Origin: an uncultured Buttiauxella sp.
Lineage (GTDB): Bacteria > Pseudomonadota > Gammaproteobacteria > Enterobacterales > Enterobacteriaceae
DNA: 64,000 nucleotides
Direction: 5' to 3'
Assembly (NCBI GenBank): GCA_946480445.1
Contig: CAMLJN010000005.1
Location: 141,117 to 205,116 of the forward strand
Below, piece by piece: positions 39,467 to 50,597 of the stretch; the stretch's first letter is position 1; each line of letters opens with the position of its first letter. The notes below the pieces were generated by a model. The model was not told the origin of the DNA, did not search any database, and was given only the letters and a program-made list of their open reading frames with translations. The translations under genes were made by a program, and so were the position numbers.

Positions 39467-39823
39467 GATGCACCGCTGAGCAGTAAGGAATAGATCGGCT
39501 CAAACCGCGGCCAGAGCCACGGCGCTGCACAGGGGAAACAGCTACAACAGCAGCCAGGGATAGATGGCTCGCGTTGAGGGGACCAGCGCCTCATCCAGTA
39601 ACGGGCGGCTAAAACCTGGCGGAAAACGCTCATATCCCCATATTAAGATAAAAAATGTTTCGTCATTTTGAGTTTCTCTCTGTGACGCATTTGTGGAATA
39701 TCAGGATTGAGGGGGAAATGTCCTGCGCAACCTACGTGTGGGATAAAATAACGGCCAGGAAACAAGGAGGAAAGAATAAATTAAGGTATAGCTTAAGCCT
39801 GGGCTCCCCAAGCTTATAAACAA
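39467..39823. other. Non-coding stretch with a possible gene remnant
   Basis: No intact gene. On the minus strand from about 39640 down to 39475 a frame reads RPLLDEALVPSTRAIYPWLL, then a stop, then LFPLCSAVALAAV, another stop, and ADLFLTA. The stops fall where Trp would fit, so it looks like the decayed end of a membrane-protein gene. The rest of the stretch shows nothing I can name. Confidence 0.35.
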
Positions 39824-39854
39824 TAAAAAAGGGCACCGGCTAAAGCCTGCGCCC
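39824..39854 (-). terminator. Terminator of pepT
   Basis: On the minus strand GGGCGCAGGCTTTAGCCGGTG... folds as nested GGGC/GCCC and GGCT/AGCC pairs and is followed by TTTTTTATT, about 11 bases past the pepT stop. Confidence 0.75.
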
Positions 39855-39864
39855 AGTGAAACAC

Positions 39865-41091
39865 TTAGCCCCGCTTAGCCGTCAGCTCCGCAATGCGCAC
39901 AATCACCGCTACCGCTTTCTCCATACCTTCCAGGGTCACAAATTCGTGTTTGCCATGGTAGTTATAGCCGCCGGTAAACAGGTTCGGGCACGGCAGACCT
40001 TTGAAGGAGAGCTGTGCGCCATCGGTGCCGCCGCGGATGGGTTTGATGATCGGCGTAATATTGCAGTCCAGCATGGCCTGGCGGGCGACATCCACGATAT
40101 GCGGATGCTCAGCCACCTTCTCGCGCATATTGTAGTAGCTGTCTTCAATAATCAGCTCTATATAGCAGTCCGGGTGCAGGCCCTTGCCGACTTTTTTGGC
40201 TATCTCCATCATTTTGCGTTTGCGCGCTTCAAACTGCTCGCGGTCAAAGTCGCGGATGATGTAGTGCATCTCGGCTTTGTCTACCGTGCCTTTGATCCCT
40301 TGCAGATGATAGAAACCTTCATAGCCGTCAGTGCACTCCGGGCTTTCGTCAGCCGGGACTTCCGCATGAATGCGCGCGGCCAGCGACAGGGCGTTAACCA
40401 TCACGCCTTTCGCCGAGCCTGGGTGCACATTGTTGCCGACGATCTTGATTGTCACCGAGGCGGCGTTGAAGTTTTCACATTCCAGCTCACCGACGCCGCC
40501 GCCGTCCACCGTATAGGCCCAGCGCGCATCGAAGGCGTCCACGTCGAAGAACTTCGCGCCCTTGCCCACCTCTTCATCCGGCGTAAAGGCCACGCGAATA
40601 TCGCCGTGGGGAATTCTCTTTTCTTTCAGCACCGCCAGCGCCGTCATGATTTCGGCCACGCCCGCTTTATCGTCCGCGCCCAGCAAGGTTTTGCCGTCGG
40701 TGGTGATCAGCGTCTGGCCCAGCAGCTGGTGCAGCACGGGGAACATCACCGGGGAGAGCACCTCATCACCAATGCCCAGGGCGATATCGCCGCCGCGATA
40801 GTTCTCGACGATCTGCGGATTAACGTTTTTGCCGGTCAGGTCCGGGGCGGTATCAACATGAGCGATAAAGCCAATCGCCGGTACCGCTTTGATGATATTG
40901 GACTCCAGCGTCCCCATCACCGTCCCGTGGTCGCTCAGGGTGACGTTCACCAGCCCCAGCTCAGTCATCTGGTCTTTCAGCAGCCGCAACAGCCGCCATT
41001 GCCCCTCGGTGCTCGGCACCTGTTTAACACCGGGCTTTGACTGCGTGTCCAGAGAGACATAGTGCAGGAAACGTTCAAGTAATTTATCCAT
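39865..41091 (-). CDS. pepT: Tripeptidase T
   Basis: 408 residues, full length. M20 metallopeptidase with two zinc ions: His78 and Asp80 in IAHVDTAPD, the bridging Asp in LGADDKAG, the Glu pair in [10 protein letters not shown] and the last His in NYHGKHEFV. It removes the N-terminal residue of tripeptides in the cytosol. A 394-codon frame on the opposite strand is its shadow. Divergent from potA, as in E. coli. Confidence 0.97.
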   Translation of the reverse strand: MDKLLERFLHYVSLDTQSKPGVKQVPSTEGQWRLLRLLKDQMTELGLVNVTLSDHGTVMGTLESNIIKAVPAIGFIAHVDTAPDLTGKNVNPQIVENYRGGDIALGIGDEVLSPVMFPVLHQLLGQTLITTDGKTLLGADDKAGVAEIMTALAVLKEKRIPHGDIRVAFTPDEEVGKGAKFFDVDAFDARWAYTVDGGGVGELECENFNAASVTIKIVGNNVHPGSAKGVMVNALSLAARIHAEVPADESPECTDGYEGFYHLQGIKGTVDKAEMHYIIRDFDREQFEARKRKMMEIAKKVGKGLHPDCYIELIIEDSYYNMREKVAEHPHIVDVARQAMLDCNITPIIKPIRGGTDGAQLSFKGLPCPNLFTGGYNYHGKHEFVTLEGMEKAVAVIVRIAELTAKRG

Positions 41092-41418
41092 TAAGCCACC
41101 CTCATTTTTTGTGACGTTATTATCATTAAGCCGTCACGGCGAAATATTGCGTCAGGTCACTTTTAGCCCGCTACACACGAAAATAGTCATAATGTAGCCT
41201 GAAGCCGTCGTCTGGCGACATCATTGGGTGAAGTGCTGCATTTTTTAGTCGAACCCCGTCCTTTTAAGTTAAACATAGTGGAAATACAGGCTCATAAAGG
41301 CAACAAGGATTGGCGATTTTGGGACTTTGCCGTAGAATGCCAGCCCTTATTGAATGTGCCAGACCTCAAGGTGGTTACTCACAAACCCCGCATCGCGGCG
41401 TTATCCGATGCGTTATTT
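41092..41418. other. pepT-potA control region
   Basis: 327 bases between the divergent genes. The potA frame stays open upstream to 41224, but the extra 65 residues are not part of PotA. I looked for an FNR site for pepT and found only a weak match, so none is listed. Confidence 0.4.
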
Positions 41419-42555
41419 ATGGGACAGCGTAAAAAATTGAAAACACAGCTTCGTTCGCTCTCTCCGCTGGTTAATCTTGCGGGAGTAGGTAAGAGCTTTG
41501 ATGGTAAAACCGTTATTTCTGATTTCTCACTCACCATCAATAATGGTGAATTCCTGACTTTGCTCGGCCCTTCTGGCTGCGGCAAAACCACGGTGCTGCG
41601 GCTGATTGCCGGGCTGGAAAATGTCGATACGGGCGTGATTTCGCTCGATGGCGAGGACATCACGCAGGTCCCGGCGGAACATCGCCACGTCAACACCGTG
41701 TTCCAGAGCTACGCCCTGTTTCCTCATATGACGGTTTTTGAAAACGTCGCCTTTGGCCTGAGGATGCAAAAAACGCCTGCCGCCGAAATCCCTCCCCGGG
41801 TGACGGAAGCGTTAAAAATGGTGCAGCTTGCAGAGTTTGCCCAGCGTAAACCACACCAGCTTTCCGGCGGTCAGCAACAGCGCGTTGCCATTGCCCGGGC
41901 CGTCGTCAATAAACCCCGCCTGCTGCTGCTCGATGAGTCTCTCTCCGCGCTGGATTACAAGCTGCGTAAGCAGATGCAGAACGAGTTAAAAGCGCTGCAG
42001 CGCAAACTCGGCATTACCTTTGTCTTCGTCACTCACGATCAGGAAGAGGCGCTGACCATGTCAGACCGTATCGTGGTGATGCGCGAAGGTCGTATCGAGC
42101 AGGATGGCACGCCGCGTGAAATTTACGAAGAGCCAAAAAACCTCTTCGTGGCGAGCTTTATTGGCGAAATCAATATCTTCGAAGCCACCGTGATTGAACG
42201 GACGGATAACCACCGCGTGCGCGCAAACGTGGAAGGCCGCGAATGCCATATCTACGTCACCTTCCCCGTCACCCCAGGCCAGAAGCTGAAAGTTCTGTTG
42301 CGCCCGGAAGATCTCCGCGTGGAAGAGATCTATGAGGCGACCGAGGCCGACGGTTTAATTGGCTATGTGCGTGAACGCAACTACAAGGGCATGACGCTGG
42401 AATCCAGCGTTGAACTTGAAAACGGCAAAATGGTGATGGTCAGCGAGTTCTTTAACGAAGACGATCCGGACTTCGACCACTCGCTGGATCAAAAAATGGC
42501 CGTTACCTGGGTTGAAAGCTGGGAGGTTGTACTCGCCGATGAAGAGCTCGCGTAA
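41419..42555 (+). CDS. potA: Spermidine/putrescine ABC transporter ATPase
   Basis: 378 residues, equal to E. coli, from ATG 41419 (MGQRKKLK). Walker [10 protein letters not shown] near residues 52-60, signature [14 protein letters not shown], Walker [13 protein letters not shown] and the switch His in [10 protein letters not shown]; note Ser in DESLSALD as usual for PotA. The C-terminal TOBE-like domain (about 260-378) ends [12 protein letters not shown]. Drives polyamine uptake with PotB, PotC and PotD. potB starts inside its last codons (17-base overlap). Confidence 0.98.
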   Translation: MGQRKKLKTQLRSLSPLVNLAGVGKSFDGKTVISDFSLTINNGEFLTLLGPSGCGKTTVLRLIAGLENVDTGVISLDGEDITQVPAEHRHVNTVFQSYALFPHMTVFENVAFGLRMQKTPAAEIPPRVTEALKMVQLAEFAQRKPHQLSGGQQQRVAIARAVVNKPRLLLLDESLSALDYKLRKQMQNELKALQRKLGITFVFVTHDQEEALTMSDRIVVMREGRIEQDGTPREIYEEPKNLFVASFIGEINIFEATVIERTDNHRVRANVEGRECHIYVTFPVTPGQKLKVLLRPEDLRVEEIYEATEADGLIGYVRERNYKGMTLESSVELENGKMVMVSEFFNEDDPDFDHSLDQKMAVTWVESWEVVLADEELA

Positions 42556-43396
42556 ATTCCAGAATGTGGTGATCGCCACCATCGTGGGCTGGCTGGTGCT
42601 GTTTGTCTTCCTGCCCAACCTAATGATTATCGGCACCAGTTTCCTGACGCGTGATGATGCCAGCTTTGTCAGCATGGTTTTCACGCTGGATAACTATGTT
42701 CGCCTGGCCGATCCGCTGTATGCGCAGGTGCTGTTGCACTCGCTTAATATGGCGCTGATTGCCACCCTCGCCTGCCTGCTGCTCGGCTATCCTTTTGCCT
42801 GGTTCCTGGCTCGGCTCCCGGCGCGCGTACGTCCGCTGCTGCTCTTCCTGCTGATTGTGCCTTTCTGGACAAACTCGCTGATTCGTATCTACGGGCTGAA
42901 AATCTTCCTTAGCACCAAAGGCTACCTCAACGCGTTTTTGCTCTGGCTTGGCGTGATCGATACCCCCTTGCGGATTATGTATACCGAGAGCGCGGTGATC
43001 CTTGGCCTCGTCTATATCCTGCTGCCGTTTATGGTGATGCCGCTATACTCCAGCATTGAGAAGCTCGATAAGCCGCTGCTGGAGGCTGCTCGCGATCTGG
43101 GTGCCAGCAAATTGCAAACCTTCGTGCGTATTATCCTGCCGCTGACCATGCCGGGCATTATCGCCGGCTGTCTGCTGGTAATGCTGCCTGCAATGGGGCT
43201 GTTTTACGTCTCCGATTTAATGGGCGGCGCGAAAAACCTGCTTATCGGCAATGTCATCAAAAGTCAGTTCCTGAATATCCGCGACTGGCCGTTCGGCTCG
43301 GCCACCAGCATTACGCTGACGCTGGTAATGGGCTTTATGCTGCTGATTTACTGGCGCGCGGCGCGCATGTTGAATAAGAAAGTGGAGTTAGAATGA
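42539..43396 (+). CDS. potB: Spermidine/putrescine permease PotB
   Basis: 285 residues from ATG 42539; six helices. The EAA loop that docks on PotA is [20 protein letters not shown] near residues 180-199. Inner-membrane half of the polyamine channel. Overlaps potA upstream and potC by four bases. Confidence 0.97.
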   Translation: MKSSRKFQNVVIATIVGWLVLFVFLPNLMIIGTSFLTRDDASFVSMVFTLDNYVRLADPLYAQVLLHSLNMALIATLACLLLGYPFAWFLARLPARVRPLLLFLLIVPFWTNSLIRIYGLKIFLSTKGYLNAFLLWLGVIDTPLRIMYTESAVILGLVYILLPFMVMPLYSSIEKLDKPLLEAARDLGASKLQTFVRIILPLTMPGIIAGCLLVMLPAMGLFYVSDLMGGAKNLLIGNVIKSQFLNIRDWPFGSATSITLTLVMGFMLLIYWRAARMLNKKVELE

Positions 43397-44184
43397 TGGG
43401 TCGCCTGTTCCGCGGCGGCTATATGACCGCCATTTATGCGTATCTCTACATCCCGATCATCATCTTGATCGTCAACTCGTTTAACAGTTCACGCTTCGGG
43501 ATTAACTGGCAGGGCTTTACCACCAGGTGGTATAGCCTGCTGATGAATAACGACAGCCTGTTGCAGGCGGCGCAGCACTCCCTGACGATGGCCGTGTTTT
43601 CCGCCACCTTTGCCACGCTGATTGGCTCGCTCACGGCGGTGGCGCTTTACCGCTATCGCTTCCGCGGTAAGCCTTTCGTCAGCGGTATGCTGTTTGTAGT
43701 GATGATGTCGCCGGATATCGTGATGGCGATATCTCTGCTGGTGCTCTTTATGCTGCTCGGCATCTCGCTTGGCTTCTGGTCGCTGCTTTTTTCGCATATC
43801 ACCTTCTGCCTGCCGTTTGTGGTGGTAACGGTCTACTCGCGTCTGAAAGGGTTCGACGTACGCATGCTGGAAGCGGCGAAAGACCTGGGCGCCAGTGAAA
43901 TGACCATCCTGCGCAAAATTCTCCTGCCGCTGGCGATGCCCGCCGTCGCCGCAGGCTGGCTACTGAGCTTTACCCTGTCGATGGACGATGTGGTTGTCTC
44001 CTCCTTTGTGACCGGGCCTGGCTATGAGATTTTACCGTTGAAGATCTATTCGATGGTGAAAGTCGGCGTCTCGCCCGAGGTGAACGCGCTGGCAACCATT
44101 CTTTTAGTACTCTCGCTGGGCCTGGTTCTGGCCTCCCAGCTGATCCTTCGTGATAAAACTAAGACTCAGGGGACGTTTAAATGA
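43393..44184 (+). CDS. potC: Spermidine/putrescine permease PotC
   Basis: 263 residues, six helices. EAA loop EAAKDLGASEMTILRKILLP near residues 159-178; SMDDVVVSSFVTGPG is a conserved substrate-side segment. Either of two adjacent ATG codons may start it. Forms the membrane channel with PotB. Overlaps potB and potD by four bases each. Confidence 0.97.
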   Translation: MMGRLFRGGYMTAIYAYLYIPIIILIVNSFNSSRFGINWQGFTTRWYSLLMNNDSLLQAAQHSLTMAVFSATFATLIGSLTAVALYRYRFRGKPFVSGMLFVVMMSPDIVMAISLLVLFMLLGISLGFWSLLFSHITFCLPFVVVTVYSRLKGFDVRMLEAAKDLGASEMTILRKILLPLAMPAVAAGWLLSFTLSMDDVVVSSFVTGPGYEILPLKIYSMVKVGVSPEVNALATILLVLSLGLVLASQLILRDKTKTQGTFK

Positions 44185-45227
44185 AAAAATGGTCACGCCA
44201 CCTGCTTGCTGCGGGTGCACTGGCGCTGGGAATGAACGCTGCGCACGCCGATGACGGCAAAACGCTCTACTTCTACAACTGGACCGAGTACGTGCCTCCT
44301 GGCCTGCTCGAACAGTTCACCAAAGAGACGGGCATCAAGGTTATCTATTCGACCTACGAGTCGAATGAAACCATGTACGCCAAGCTTAAGACTTACAAAG
44401 ACGGCGCCTATGATTTAGTTGTGCCGTCCACCTACTTTGTAGCCAAAATGCGCAAAGAGGGCATGATCCAGAAGATCGACAAGAACAAGCTGACCAATTT
44501 CAAAAATCTCGACCCCGAGATGCTGAACAAACCGTTCGACCCGAATAACGATTACTCCATTCCGTATATCTGGGGCGCCACCGCCATCGGCGTGAACGGC
44601 GACGAAATAGATCCGAAAACCGTCACCCGCTGGGCAGACCTGTGGAAGCCGGAATACAAGCAGAGCCTGCTGCTGACCGACGACGCCCGCGAGGTCTTCC
44701 AGATGGCGTTGCGCAAGCTTGGCCTGTCCGGTAACACCACCGATCCGAAAGAGATTGAAGCGGCTTATCACGAGCTGCAAAAACTCATGCCAAACGTTGC
44801 GGCCTTCAACTCGGACAACCCGGCGAACCCGTATATGGAAGGGGAAGTCAATCTTGGGATGGTGTGGAACGGTTCTGCGTATGTCGCGCGTCAGGCCGGT
44901 ACGCCGCTGGACATCGTCTGGCCGAAGGAAGGCGGAATTTTCTGGATGGATAACCTGTCTATTCCGGCGAATGCGAAAAACCTCGACGGGGCGCTGAAGC
45001 TGATCAACTTCCTGCTGCGTCCGGACGTGGCCAAACAGGTGGCAGAAACCATCGGCTACCCGACGCCCAATCTTGAGGCCCGTAAGCTGCTGCCAAAAGA
45101 AGTCGCAGGAGATAAGACGCTGTACCCGGACGAAGCGGTATTGAAAAACGGGGAATGGCAGAACGACGTGGGCGAAGCCAGCACGCTGTATGAGTCCTAC
45201 TATCAGAAATTGAAGGCGGGACGATAA
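44181..45227 (+). CDS. potD: Spermidine/putrescine-binding protein PotD
   Basis: 348 residues with a signal peptide ending AAHADD (about residue 23). The mature protein opens LYFYNWTEYVPPG; the polyamine-binding aromatic and acidic residues lie in such segments as STYESNETMYAKL and MVWNGSAYVA. Periplasmic receptor of the PotABC transporter. Last gene of the operon. Confidence 0.97.
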   Translation: MKKWSRHLLAAGALALGMNAAHADDGKTLYFYNWTEYVPPGLLEQFTKETGIKVIYSTYESNETMYAKLKTYKDGAYDLVVPSTYFVAKMRKEGMIQKIDKNKLTNFKNLDPEMLNKPFDPNNDYSIPYIWGATAIGVNGDEIDPKTVTRWADLWKPEYKQSLLLTDDAREVFQMALRKLGLSGNTTDPKEIEAAYHELQKLMPNVAAFNSDNPANPYMEGEVNLGMVWNGSAYVARQAGTPLDIVWPKEGGIFWMDNLSIPANAKNLDGALKLINFLLRPDVAKQVAETIGYPTPNLEARKLLPKEVAGDKTLYPDEAVLKNGEWQNDVGEASTLYESYYQKLKAGR

Positions 45228-45240
45228 ATTATCCTCCCAT

Positions 45241-45269
45241 CGGCCCTCTCCTCCCTGGGATGAGGGCCG
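45241..45269. terminator. Hairpin between convergent potD and cobB
   Basis: CGGCCCTC / GAGGGCCG, a perfect 8-bp stem with a 13-base loop, lies between the two stops. No clear T tail on either side. Confidence 0.45.
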
Positions 45270-45283
45270 TCGTGAGGAGATTG

Positions 45284-46111
45284 TTACTCACAAAGCCCTT
45301 TCAGCAACCTTTCCACATACTCGGGAACGACTTTGCTCGCCAGCCCGTAATGCTTCTCTTCGAACTCACTGCCAACCTGGCTTGGCTCAAGGTTCAGCTC
45401 AACCGTATGCGCGCCCTGGAGCTTAGCTTCGTGCACGAAGCCTGCCGCCGGGTAAACATGGCCGGAGGTACCGATGGCGATAAAGTAATCCGCCGTGGCC
45501 AGCGCCTGATAAATATCGTCCATGCCCAGCGGCATTTCACCGAACCAGACGATGTGCGGGCGAAGCGGGGCGGAAAGCTGGCAGCAGTGACAGCGATCCT
45601 CCGGGGTGACATACTCTTTCCACTCCAGCACCTGGCCGCTGGCCGCACAGCGCACCTTGAGCAACTCGCCGTGCATATGAATGATATTTTTATTACCCGC
45701 CCGTTCGTGCAGGTTGTCGATATTCTGCGTGATCAGCACGAAGTGGTCGCCCAGCTCTTCCTCAAGCCGCGCCAGCGCACGGTGAGCCGCGTTAGGCTGA
45801 ATTTCTGCCTGCTGGAGCTGTCGACGGCGGGCGTTATAAAACGTCTGCACCAGCTCCGGGTCACGGGCAAAACCTTCCGGCGTGGCGACGTCTTCCACGC
45901 GGTGCTCTTCCCACAGTCCGTCCGTAGCACGAAAGGTGCGGATCCCCGATTCCGCGGAGATCCCGGCGCCGGTTAACACCACTACTCTGGTTTTTTCCAT
46001 CGCTTCGGGTCCTGATATGTCTCTGAAAAATGCCCGCTGACGCAGACGCTGACGCAGCAGACGCTTGTTTTTCCGGAACCGGCTAAGCCGGTGTTGGCGA
46101 CGCGATAGCAT
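45284..46111 (-). CDS. cobB: NAD+-dependent protein deacylase CobB
   Basis: 275 residues, the long form with a basic N-terminal tail ([15 protein letters not shown]). Sirtuin core: [26 protein letters not shown], catalytic His in IHMHGEL, one zinc Cys pair region CHCCQ, and [10 protein letters not shown]. It removes acetyl and succinyl groups from lysines, for example on acetyl-CoA synthetase. Three bases after nagK and probably co-transcribed with it. Convergent with potD. Confidence 0.97.
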   Translation of the reverse strand: MLSRRQHRLSRFRKNKRLLRQRLRQRAFFRDISGPEAMEKTRVVVLTGAGISAESGIRTFRATDGLWEEHRVEDVATPEGFARDPELVQTFYNARRRQLQQAEIQPNAAHRALARLEEELGDHFVLITQNIDNLHERAGNKNIIHMHGELLKVRCAASGQVLEWKEYVTPEDRCHCCQLSAPLRPHIVWFGEMPLGMDDIYQALATADYFIAIGTSGHVYPAAGFVHEAKLQGAHTVELNLEPSQVGSEFEEKHYGLASKVVPEYVERLLKGLCE

Positions 46112-46114
46112 AAA

Positions 46115-47026
46115 TTACTCCGTGAGATGGAGGAAAGCCGCCCCGCGCATCCCCCCGGCATCGCCATGACGGGCGGGTTCAATGCGCGGCACTTTGGCAA
46201 CCGGCAAAAGGTATTTTGGCAAACGCGCCGGCAGCTGCGTATAAATTTCCGAGAAGTTCGACAGCCCTCCGCCGATCACCACCAGATGCGGATCCACCCC
46301 CGTCAGCAGGTTGCCCAGGCAGACGGCTAGCAGCTCGAGGAAGCGATCGACATGCGCCACCGCTTTATCATCCCCGGTATAAAAACGAGCAACAATTTCC
46401 TTTGGCTCCAGGGATTCAGCGTAGAAGTGCTGGTAGAGCCACGCAAACCCACGGCCGGAAAGGTAATTTTCCATGCAGCCGTGCTGGCCGCAGCCGCAGC
46501 CCGTTAACGGAATATCGCGGCCGAGCACTTCAAGCGCATCCACCGGCAGGCGCATATGGCCAAACTCACCGGTAATATAGTTACGCCCGGCGATGGATTT
46601 ACCGTTAACGATAATGCCACCGCCCACGCCGGTCCCCAGAATCAACCCCATCACCACCGGATAGCGACGGAAGTCATCATCCCAGGCCTCTGAGAGGGCA
46701 AAGCAGTTGGCGTCGTTATCAAGCCGCACCTCACGTTCAAGGAGTGCAGTAAGATCGGCCTGCAAAGGCTTGCCGTTGGCCGCCGGGACGTTCGCCGCAT
46801 AAAGCGTGCCGTCGTCGGTCACCGGCATACCCGGAATGCCAATGCCCACCGTGCCTTTAATAGCAAAACGGCTATCTGCCTCTTTAACCAGAGAGCCGAT
46901 AGCCGCTAAAAAGTTTTCGTAGCTGTCGTGCGGGGTGGGAACGCGCGTTTCCCATTGCAGCCGACGCTCCCTGTCATAGACGCCAAGCGCCATTTTGGTG
47001 CCGCCAATGTCAAATCCGTAATACAT
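46115..47026 (-). CDS. nagK: N-acetylglucosamine kinase
   Basis: 303 residues. ROK-family kinase: N-terminal phosphate loop [29 protein letters not shown] with the catalytic Asp, and the ROK zinc motif in [20 protein letters not shown]. It phosphorylates GlcNAc recovered from peptidoglycan turnover. Lies between lolE and cobB as in E. coli. Confidence 0.97.
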   Translation of the reverse strand: MYYGFDIGGTKMALGVYDRERRLQWETRVPTPHDSYENFLAAIGSLVKEADSRFAIKGTVGIGIPGMPVTDDGTLYAANVPAANGKPLQADLTALLEREVRLDNDANCFALSEAWDDDFRRYPVVMGLILGTGVGGGIIVNGKSIAGRNYITGEFGHMRLPVDALEVLGRDIPLTGCGCGQHGCMENYLSGRGFAWLYQHFYAESLEPKEIVARFYTGDDKAVAHVDRFLELLAVCLGNLLTGVDPHLVVIGGGLSNFSEIYTQLPARLPKYLLPVAKVPRIEPARHGDAGGMRGAAFLHLTE

Positions 47027-47104
47027 TGCCCCTCCAGATGCCCTTTTGTTCGGGCGGCCAGGTTGGCCACCACCGCCCGAACGATTCAGGAATAAATTGA
47101 AAAA

Positions 47105-48349
47105 TTATTGTCCACTTAACACGCGTGCCGGATCGATATTACTGGCACGGCGGGCGGGATACCAGCTGGCGAGCAAACTCAGCAGCAGCGCGGTAACCAG
47201 CACGTAGAATACGTCAAGCCAGTGCAACTCCGACGGCAGAAAATCAATAAAATAGATATCCCCGGACAGGAACTGATGGCCGATCAGCTTTTCAATCACG
47301 TTGATAATGCCGGTCAGCTGCCAGGACGCCAGCACGCCGACGATCGCCCCGCTCACGCAGCCAAACAGGCCCGCCAGCAGACCGTACCAGACGAAGATGG
47401 CACGAATCAGGCCATCTTTTGCCCCAAGCGTTCGCAGCACGGCGATGTCGCTGCTTTTGTCTTTTACCGCCATCACCAGGGTGGAGACGATATTGAAGCA
47501 GGCCACGCCGATCACCAGCACCATCGCCAGATACATAATGGCGCGGATCATCTGGATGTCGCGGTACATATAGCCGTAGGTGCCAATCCAGCTTTTGATA
47601 TACACATAGGCATTAGTGACTTCACCCGCGTCGCGTACCAGCTGACTGGCGGCAAAGACGTCGTTGACCTTGATGGCAATGCCCGTCACGCTATCGCCCA
47701 TATCCAGATAGGCCTGCGCGTCACTCATCGGCACCATCGCAAAGCTGTGATCCAGCTGCCCGCTGAGTGCTAAAATACCGGCTACGTGCAGGCGAACCCG
47801 TTTCGGCTGCGAAAGCTTAGTGCCGCCGTCGTTGTTGGGGATCATGATGGACAGCCAGTCGCCCTGCTTGACCTTCAGGGCATCTGCCACGCCTTTACCA
47901 ATAATGATTTGCTGCTGCCCGGCTTTAAAGTTCTGCCAGGCGTTATTTTGCACGTACTGCGGCAGCGCGCTAAGCCGGGACTCCTGCTGCGGATCGACAC
48001 CCTTCACCTGAATGGCGCGCAGGTTTGCTCCGTTTTCCACCAGGCCGGTGAAGTTAATATAAGGTGCGGCGGCGGCAATACCCTTCACTTTCTCAACGCG
48101 TTGCAGGACACCGTTCCAGTCGTGGAAAGGCTGATTCACCGGTTCAATTTCACCGTGCGGCACCACGGCCAGAATGCGGTTATTCAGCTCGCGCTCGAAG
48201 CCGTTCATGGCGCTCAGGCCGACGATCAGTACCGCCACGCCCAGCGCAATACCCACCGTTGAGATAACAGAAATCAGCGAAACCATGCCGCTGCGGCGAC
48301 GCCCGCGGCTAAAGCGCAGGCCGATTAACAGGGAGAGCGGCGAGGCCAT
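47105..48349 (-). CDS. lolE: Lipoprotein-releasing permease LolE
   Basis: 414 residues from ATG 48349, which overlaps the lolD stop by one base (a TTG one codon earlier is unlikely). Four helices: one N-terminal ([20 protein letters not shown]), a large periplasmic domain and three C-terminal. [13 protein letters not shown] is the conserved post-helix segment. With LolC and LolD it lifts outer-membrane lipoproteins from the inner membrane to LolA. Confidence 0.97.
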   Translation of the reverse strand: MASPLSLLIGLRFSRGRRRSGMVSLISVISTVGIALGVAVLIVGLSAMNGFERELNNRILAVVPHGEIEPVNQPFHDWNGVLQRVEKVKGIAAAAPYINFTGLVENGANLRAIQVKGVDPQQESRLSALPQYVQNNAWQNFKAGQQQIIIGKGVADALKVKQGDWLSIMIPNNDGGTKLSQPKRVRLHVAGILALSGQLDHSFAMVPMSDAQAYLDMGDSVTGIAIKVNDVFAASQLVRDAGEVTNAYVYIKSWIGTYGYMYRDIQMIRAIMYLAMVLVIGVACFNIVSTLVMAVKDKSSDIAVLRTLGAKDGLIRAIFVWYGLLAGLFGCVSGAIVGVLASWQLTGIINVIEKLIGHQFLSGDIYFIDFLPSELHWLDVFYVLVTALLLSLLASWYPARRASNIDPARVLSGQ

Positions 48350-49053
48350 CAATCAGCCCCCAGCAAGGTTAGTTCCTGGGTCAGGCGTCCGTCGCGCATC
48401 TCGAGCTGGCGCGACATACGACGAGCCAGCTGCAGATCATGAGTCACCACCAGAAAAGCGGTGCCCTGACGCACGTTCAGCTCGCCAAGCAGCTCGAAAA
48501 TGCTGTCGGCGTTGCGGGCATCCAGGTTGCCGGTTGGCTCATCCGCCAGCACCAGCCGCGGGTTATTGACCAGCGCACGGGCAATCGCCACGCGCTGACG
48601 TTCGCCGCCGGACAGCTCGGAAGGACGATGACTGCTGCGGTGAGCCAGCCCCACAGCTTTGAGCATTTCCAGCGCCCGCTGTTTTGTTTCATCGGTGTTT
48701 TTCTTGCCGATAAGCAGCGGCATGGCGACGTTTTCCAGCGCCGTAAAATCGGGCAGCAGATGGTGGAACTGATAGATAAAGCCCAGCTCGCGGTTGCGCA
48801 GCTCGGCTTTCGCAGACGAAGAAAGCGAGCTCATCGCCTGGCCGTTAAAAATAACGTCGCCGGAGGTTGGCGTATCCAGGCCGCCGAGCAGGTGCAGCAA
48901 CGTACTCTTGCCGGAGCCGGAGCTGCCGACAATCGCCATCAGCTCACCCGCGTTAATGCTGAAGCTGACATCGTGCAGCACATCCGTTTGCACCTTGCCT
49001 TCCTGATAACGTTTGCACAGGTTGTCACACTGCAACAGGACAGAATTACTCAT
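48349..49053 (-). CDS. lolD: Lipoprotein-releasing ATPase LolD
   Basis: 234 residues from ATG 49053, which overlaps the 3' end of lolC by eight bases; the open frame continues far upstream inside lolC. Walker [17 protein letters not shown], signature [15 protein letters not shown], Walker [14 protein letters not shown] and switch His in [26 protein letters not shown] is the LolD-specific Q-loop region. Confidence 0.98.
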   Translation of the reverse strand: MSNSVLLQCDNLCKRYQEGKVQTDVLHDVSFSINAGELMAIVGSSGSGKSTLLHLLGGLDTPTSGDVIFNGQAMSSLSSSAKAELRNRELGFIYQFHHLLPDFTALENVAMPLLIGKKNTDETKQRALEMLKAVGLAHRSSHRPSELSGGERQRVAIARALVNNPRLVLADEPTGNLDARNADSIFELLGELNVRQGTAFLVVTHDLQLARRMSRQLEMRDGRLTQELTLLGAD

Positions 49054-50245
49054 AACGTAAAGCCTCAGCGGGAAGAGTCGCGGCAGCGCGCCACGAAGGA
49101 TAAAGCGTGGATAACAGCGCGACGGCCATCGCGACGATGGCAATCACAATCACTTGTACAGGCTCGATGGCAACGGGCAGCGTTGCGCCATCCAGCAGCG
49201 CACCGATAACCGGCATCAGATTATTGAGCTGGCTGGCCAGCAGTGCGCCAAGCACCGCTCCAAGCAGCGCGCCAATCACTCCGGCGCTCGCCCCCTGCAC
49301 CATAAACACCGCCATGATCTGTCGACGGGTCAGCCCCTGGGTCTGGAGAATGGCGACTTCGCCCTGCTTCTCCATAACCAGCAGGCCCAGCGAAGTAATA
49401 ATGTTAAACGCGGCGACCGCGACGATCAGGCTCAGCAGCAGGCCCATCATATTTTTTTCCATGCGCACGGCCTGGAACAGCTCGCCTTTACGCTCGCGCC
49501 AGTCTTTCCATTCCGTACCCTGCGGCAGCGTTTGCTGGCTTAGCTCGTCGACCTTGAGCGGATCGCTCAGCCACAGACGCCAGCCGGTGATGTTCCCTGC
49601 CGGGTAACGCATCAGGCGCGACGCATCCTGCTGGTTAACCAGCATCTGGTAGCCGTCCACTTCGCTGTTGGCGGCAAAGGTGCCGATAACGGTAAACAAA
49701 CGCTGGCTGGGCACACGCCCCATCGGCGTGAACTGGCTGGCGGACGGCACCATAATGCGGATGTTGTCCCCCCGTTTAATGCCTAACTGACCGGCAAGCT
49801 GTTCGCCTAAGATGACGTTGTATTGCCCCGCCACAAGATCGGCCTGTTTAACGTTTACCAGGTACGGGGAAAGCGGATCGTTCTCATCGGGCTTTATCCC
49901 GAGCATTACCCCCACGGCTACGCTGCGGGCGCTTTGCAGCACCACATCACCGGTAGTAATGGGTGCCACACGCGTCACACCTTGCAGCTTAAGCTCTGCG
50001 GCAGGCAGCTTTTCCGGATTAATTGAACCAGAAGTGGAGGTGACCATCGCCTGCGGCATCAGGCCAAGAATGTTGTTGGTGAGCTCGCGCTCAAAACCGT
50101 TCATCACGGAAAGTACCGTCACCAGCGCCATTACGCCGAGCGTAATGCCTATGGTGGACAGCCAGGAGACAAAGCGACCGAAACGATCCGATGCTCGCCC
50201 ACGCATATAGCGCAGGCCTATAAATAACGCGACAGGTTGATACAT
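49046..50245 (-). CDS. lolC: Lipoprotein-releasing permease LolC
   Basis: 399 residues, four helices as LolE. The periplasmic Hook region, which recruits LolA, should lie near residues 160-185 ([20 protein letters not shown]). [13 protein letters not shown] follows the first helix. First gene of the lolCDE-nagK-cobB series on the minus strand. Confidence 0.97.
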   Translation of the reverse strand: MYQPVALFIGLRYMRGRASDRFGRFVSWLSTIGITLGVMALVTVLSVMNGFERELTNNILGLMPQAMVTSTSGSINPEKLPAAELKLQGVTRVAPITTGDVVLQSARSVAVGVMLGIKPDENDPLSPYLVNVKQADLVAGQYNVILGEQLAGQLGIKRGDNIRIMVPSASQFTPMGRVPSQRLFTVIGTFAANSEVDGYQMLVNQQDASRLMRYPAGNITGWRLWLSDPLKVDELSQQTLPQGTEWKDWRERKGELFQAVRMEKNMMGLLLSLIVAVAAFNIITSLGLLVMEKQGEVAILQTQGLTRRQIMAVFMVQGASAGVIGALLGAVLGALLASQLNNLMPVIGALLDGATLPVAIEPVQVIVIAIVAMAVALLSTLYPSWRAAATLPAEALRYE

Positions 50246-50597
50246 GAAGTCCGTCTTGTGGCAGTTGGCTTAAGCGAAGTTGGCGAGAAGTATAAACGAA
50301 CCGAGTCTGCCGGGCATAACAGATTGCTGACAAAGAAGAAAAAAGCGTGATTTTTCCTGTTTTGTGCCCTGCAACGGCCCCTCGCGGGATGGATTTTCCT
50401 GCCTCGCCCGGATGATCTCTTATCGCTGTACGCAGGCCATAAGCCCGACTGCGCTTTCATCATGCGCGATAAGCCTGCGGAATATCCGAAATGGCCGCCG
50501 CGCGAGCTAAAACCAGATTAATCGAGTTAAAAAGTGCCTTTGCCTTGCCCACCCTTCTGAGTCATCTGTAACGATTAATAAGAGACGCTATTGGGGC
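50246..50597. other. lolC-ycfT control region
   Basis: 352 bases between divergent genes. Nothing beyond expected promoters is apparent; an 81-codon minus-strand frame here has no recognisable features. Confidence 0.4.

Noticed and set aside
39856..41040. 394-codon plus-strand frame opposite pepT
   Set aside because: Shadow of pepT; His- and Arg-rich composition and no family signature.
41092..41220. FNR site for pepT
   Set aside because: Only weak partial matches to TTGAT-N4-ATCAA; pepT control by FNR is known elsewhere but not visible here.
41224..41418. Upstream extension of the potA frame by 65 codons
   Set aside because: E. coli PotA begins at the equivalent of 41419; the extension lacks a ribosome site and PotA similarity.
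47222..49209. Plus-strand frames of 120-256 codons opposite lolC, lolD and lolE
   Set aside because: Mirror translations of well-identified Lol genes.
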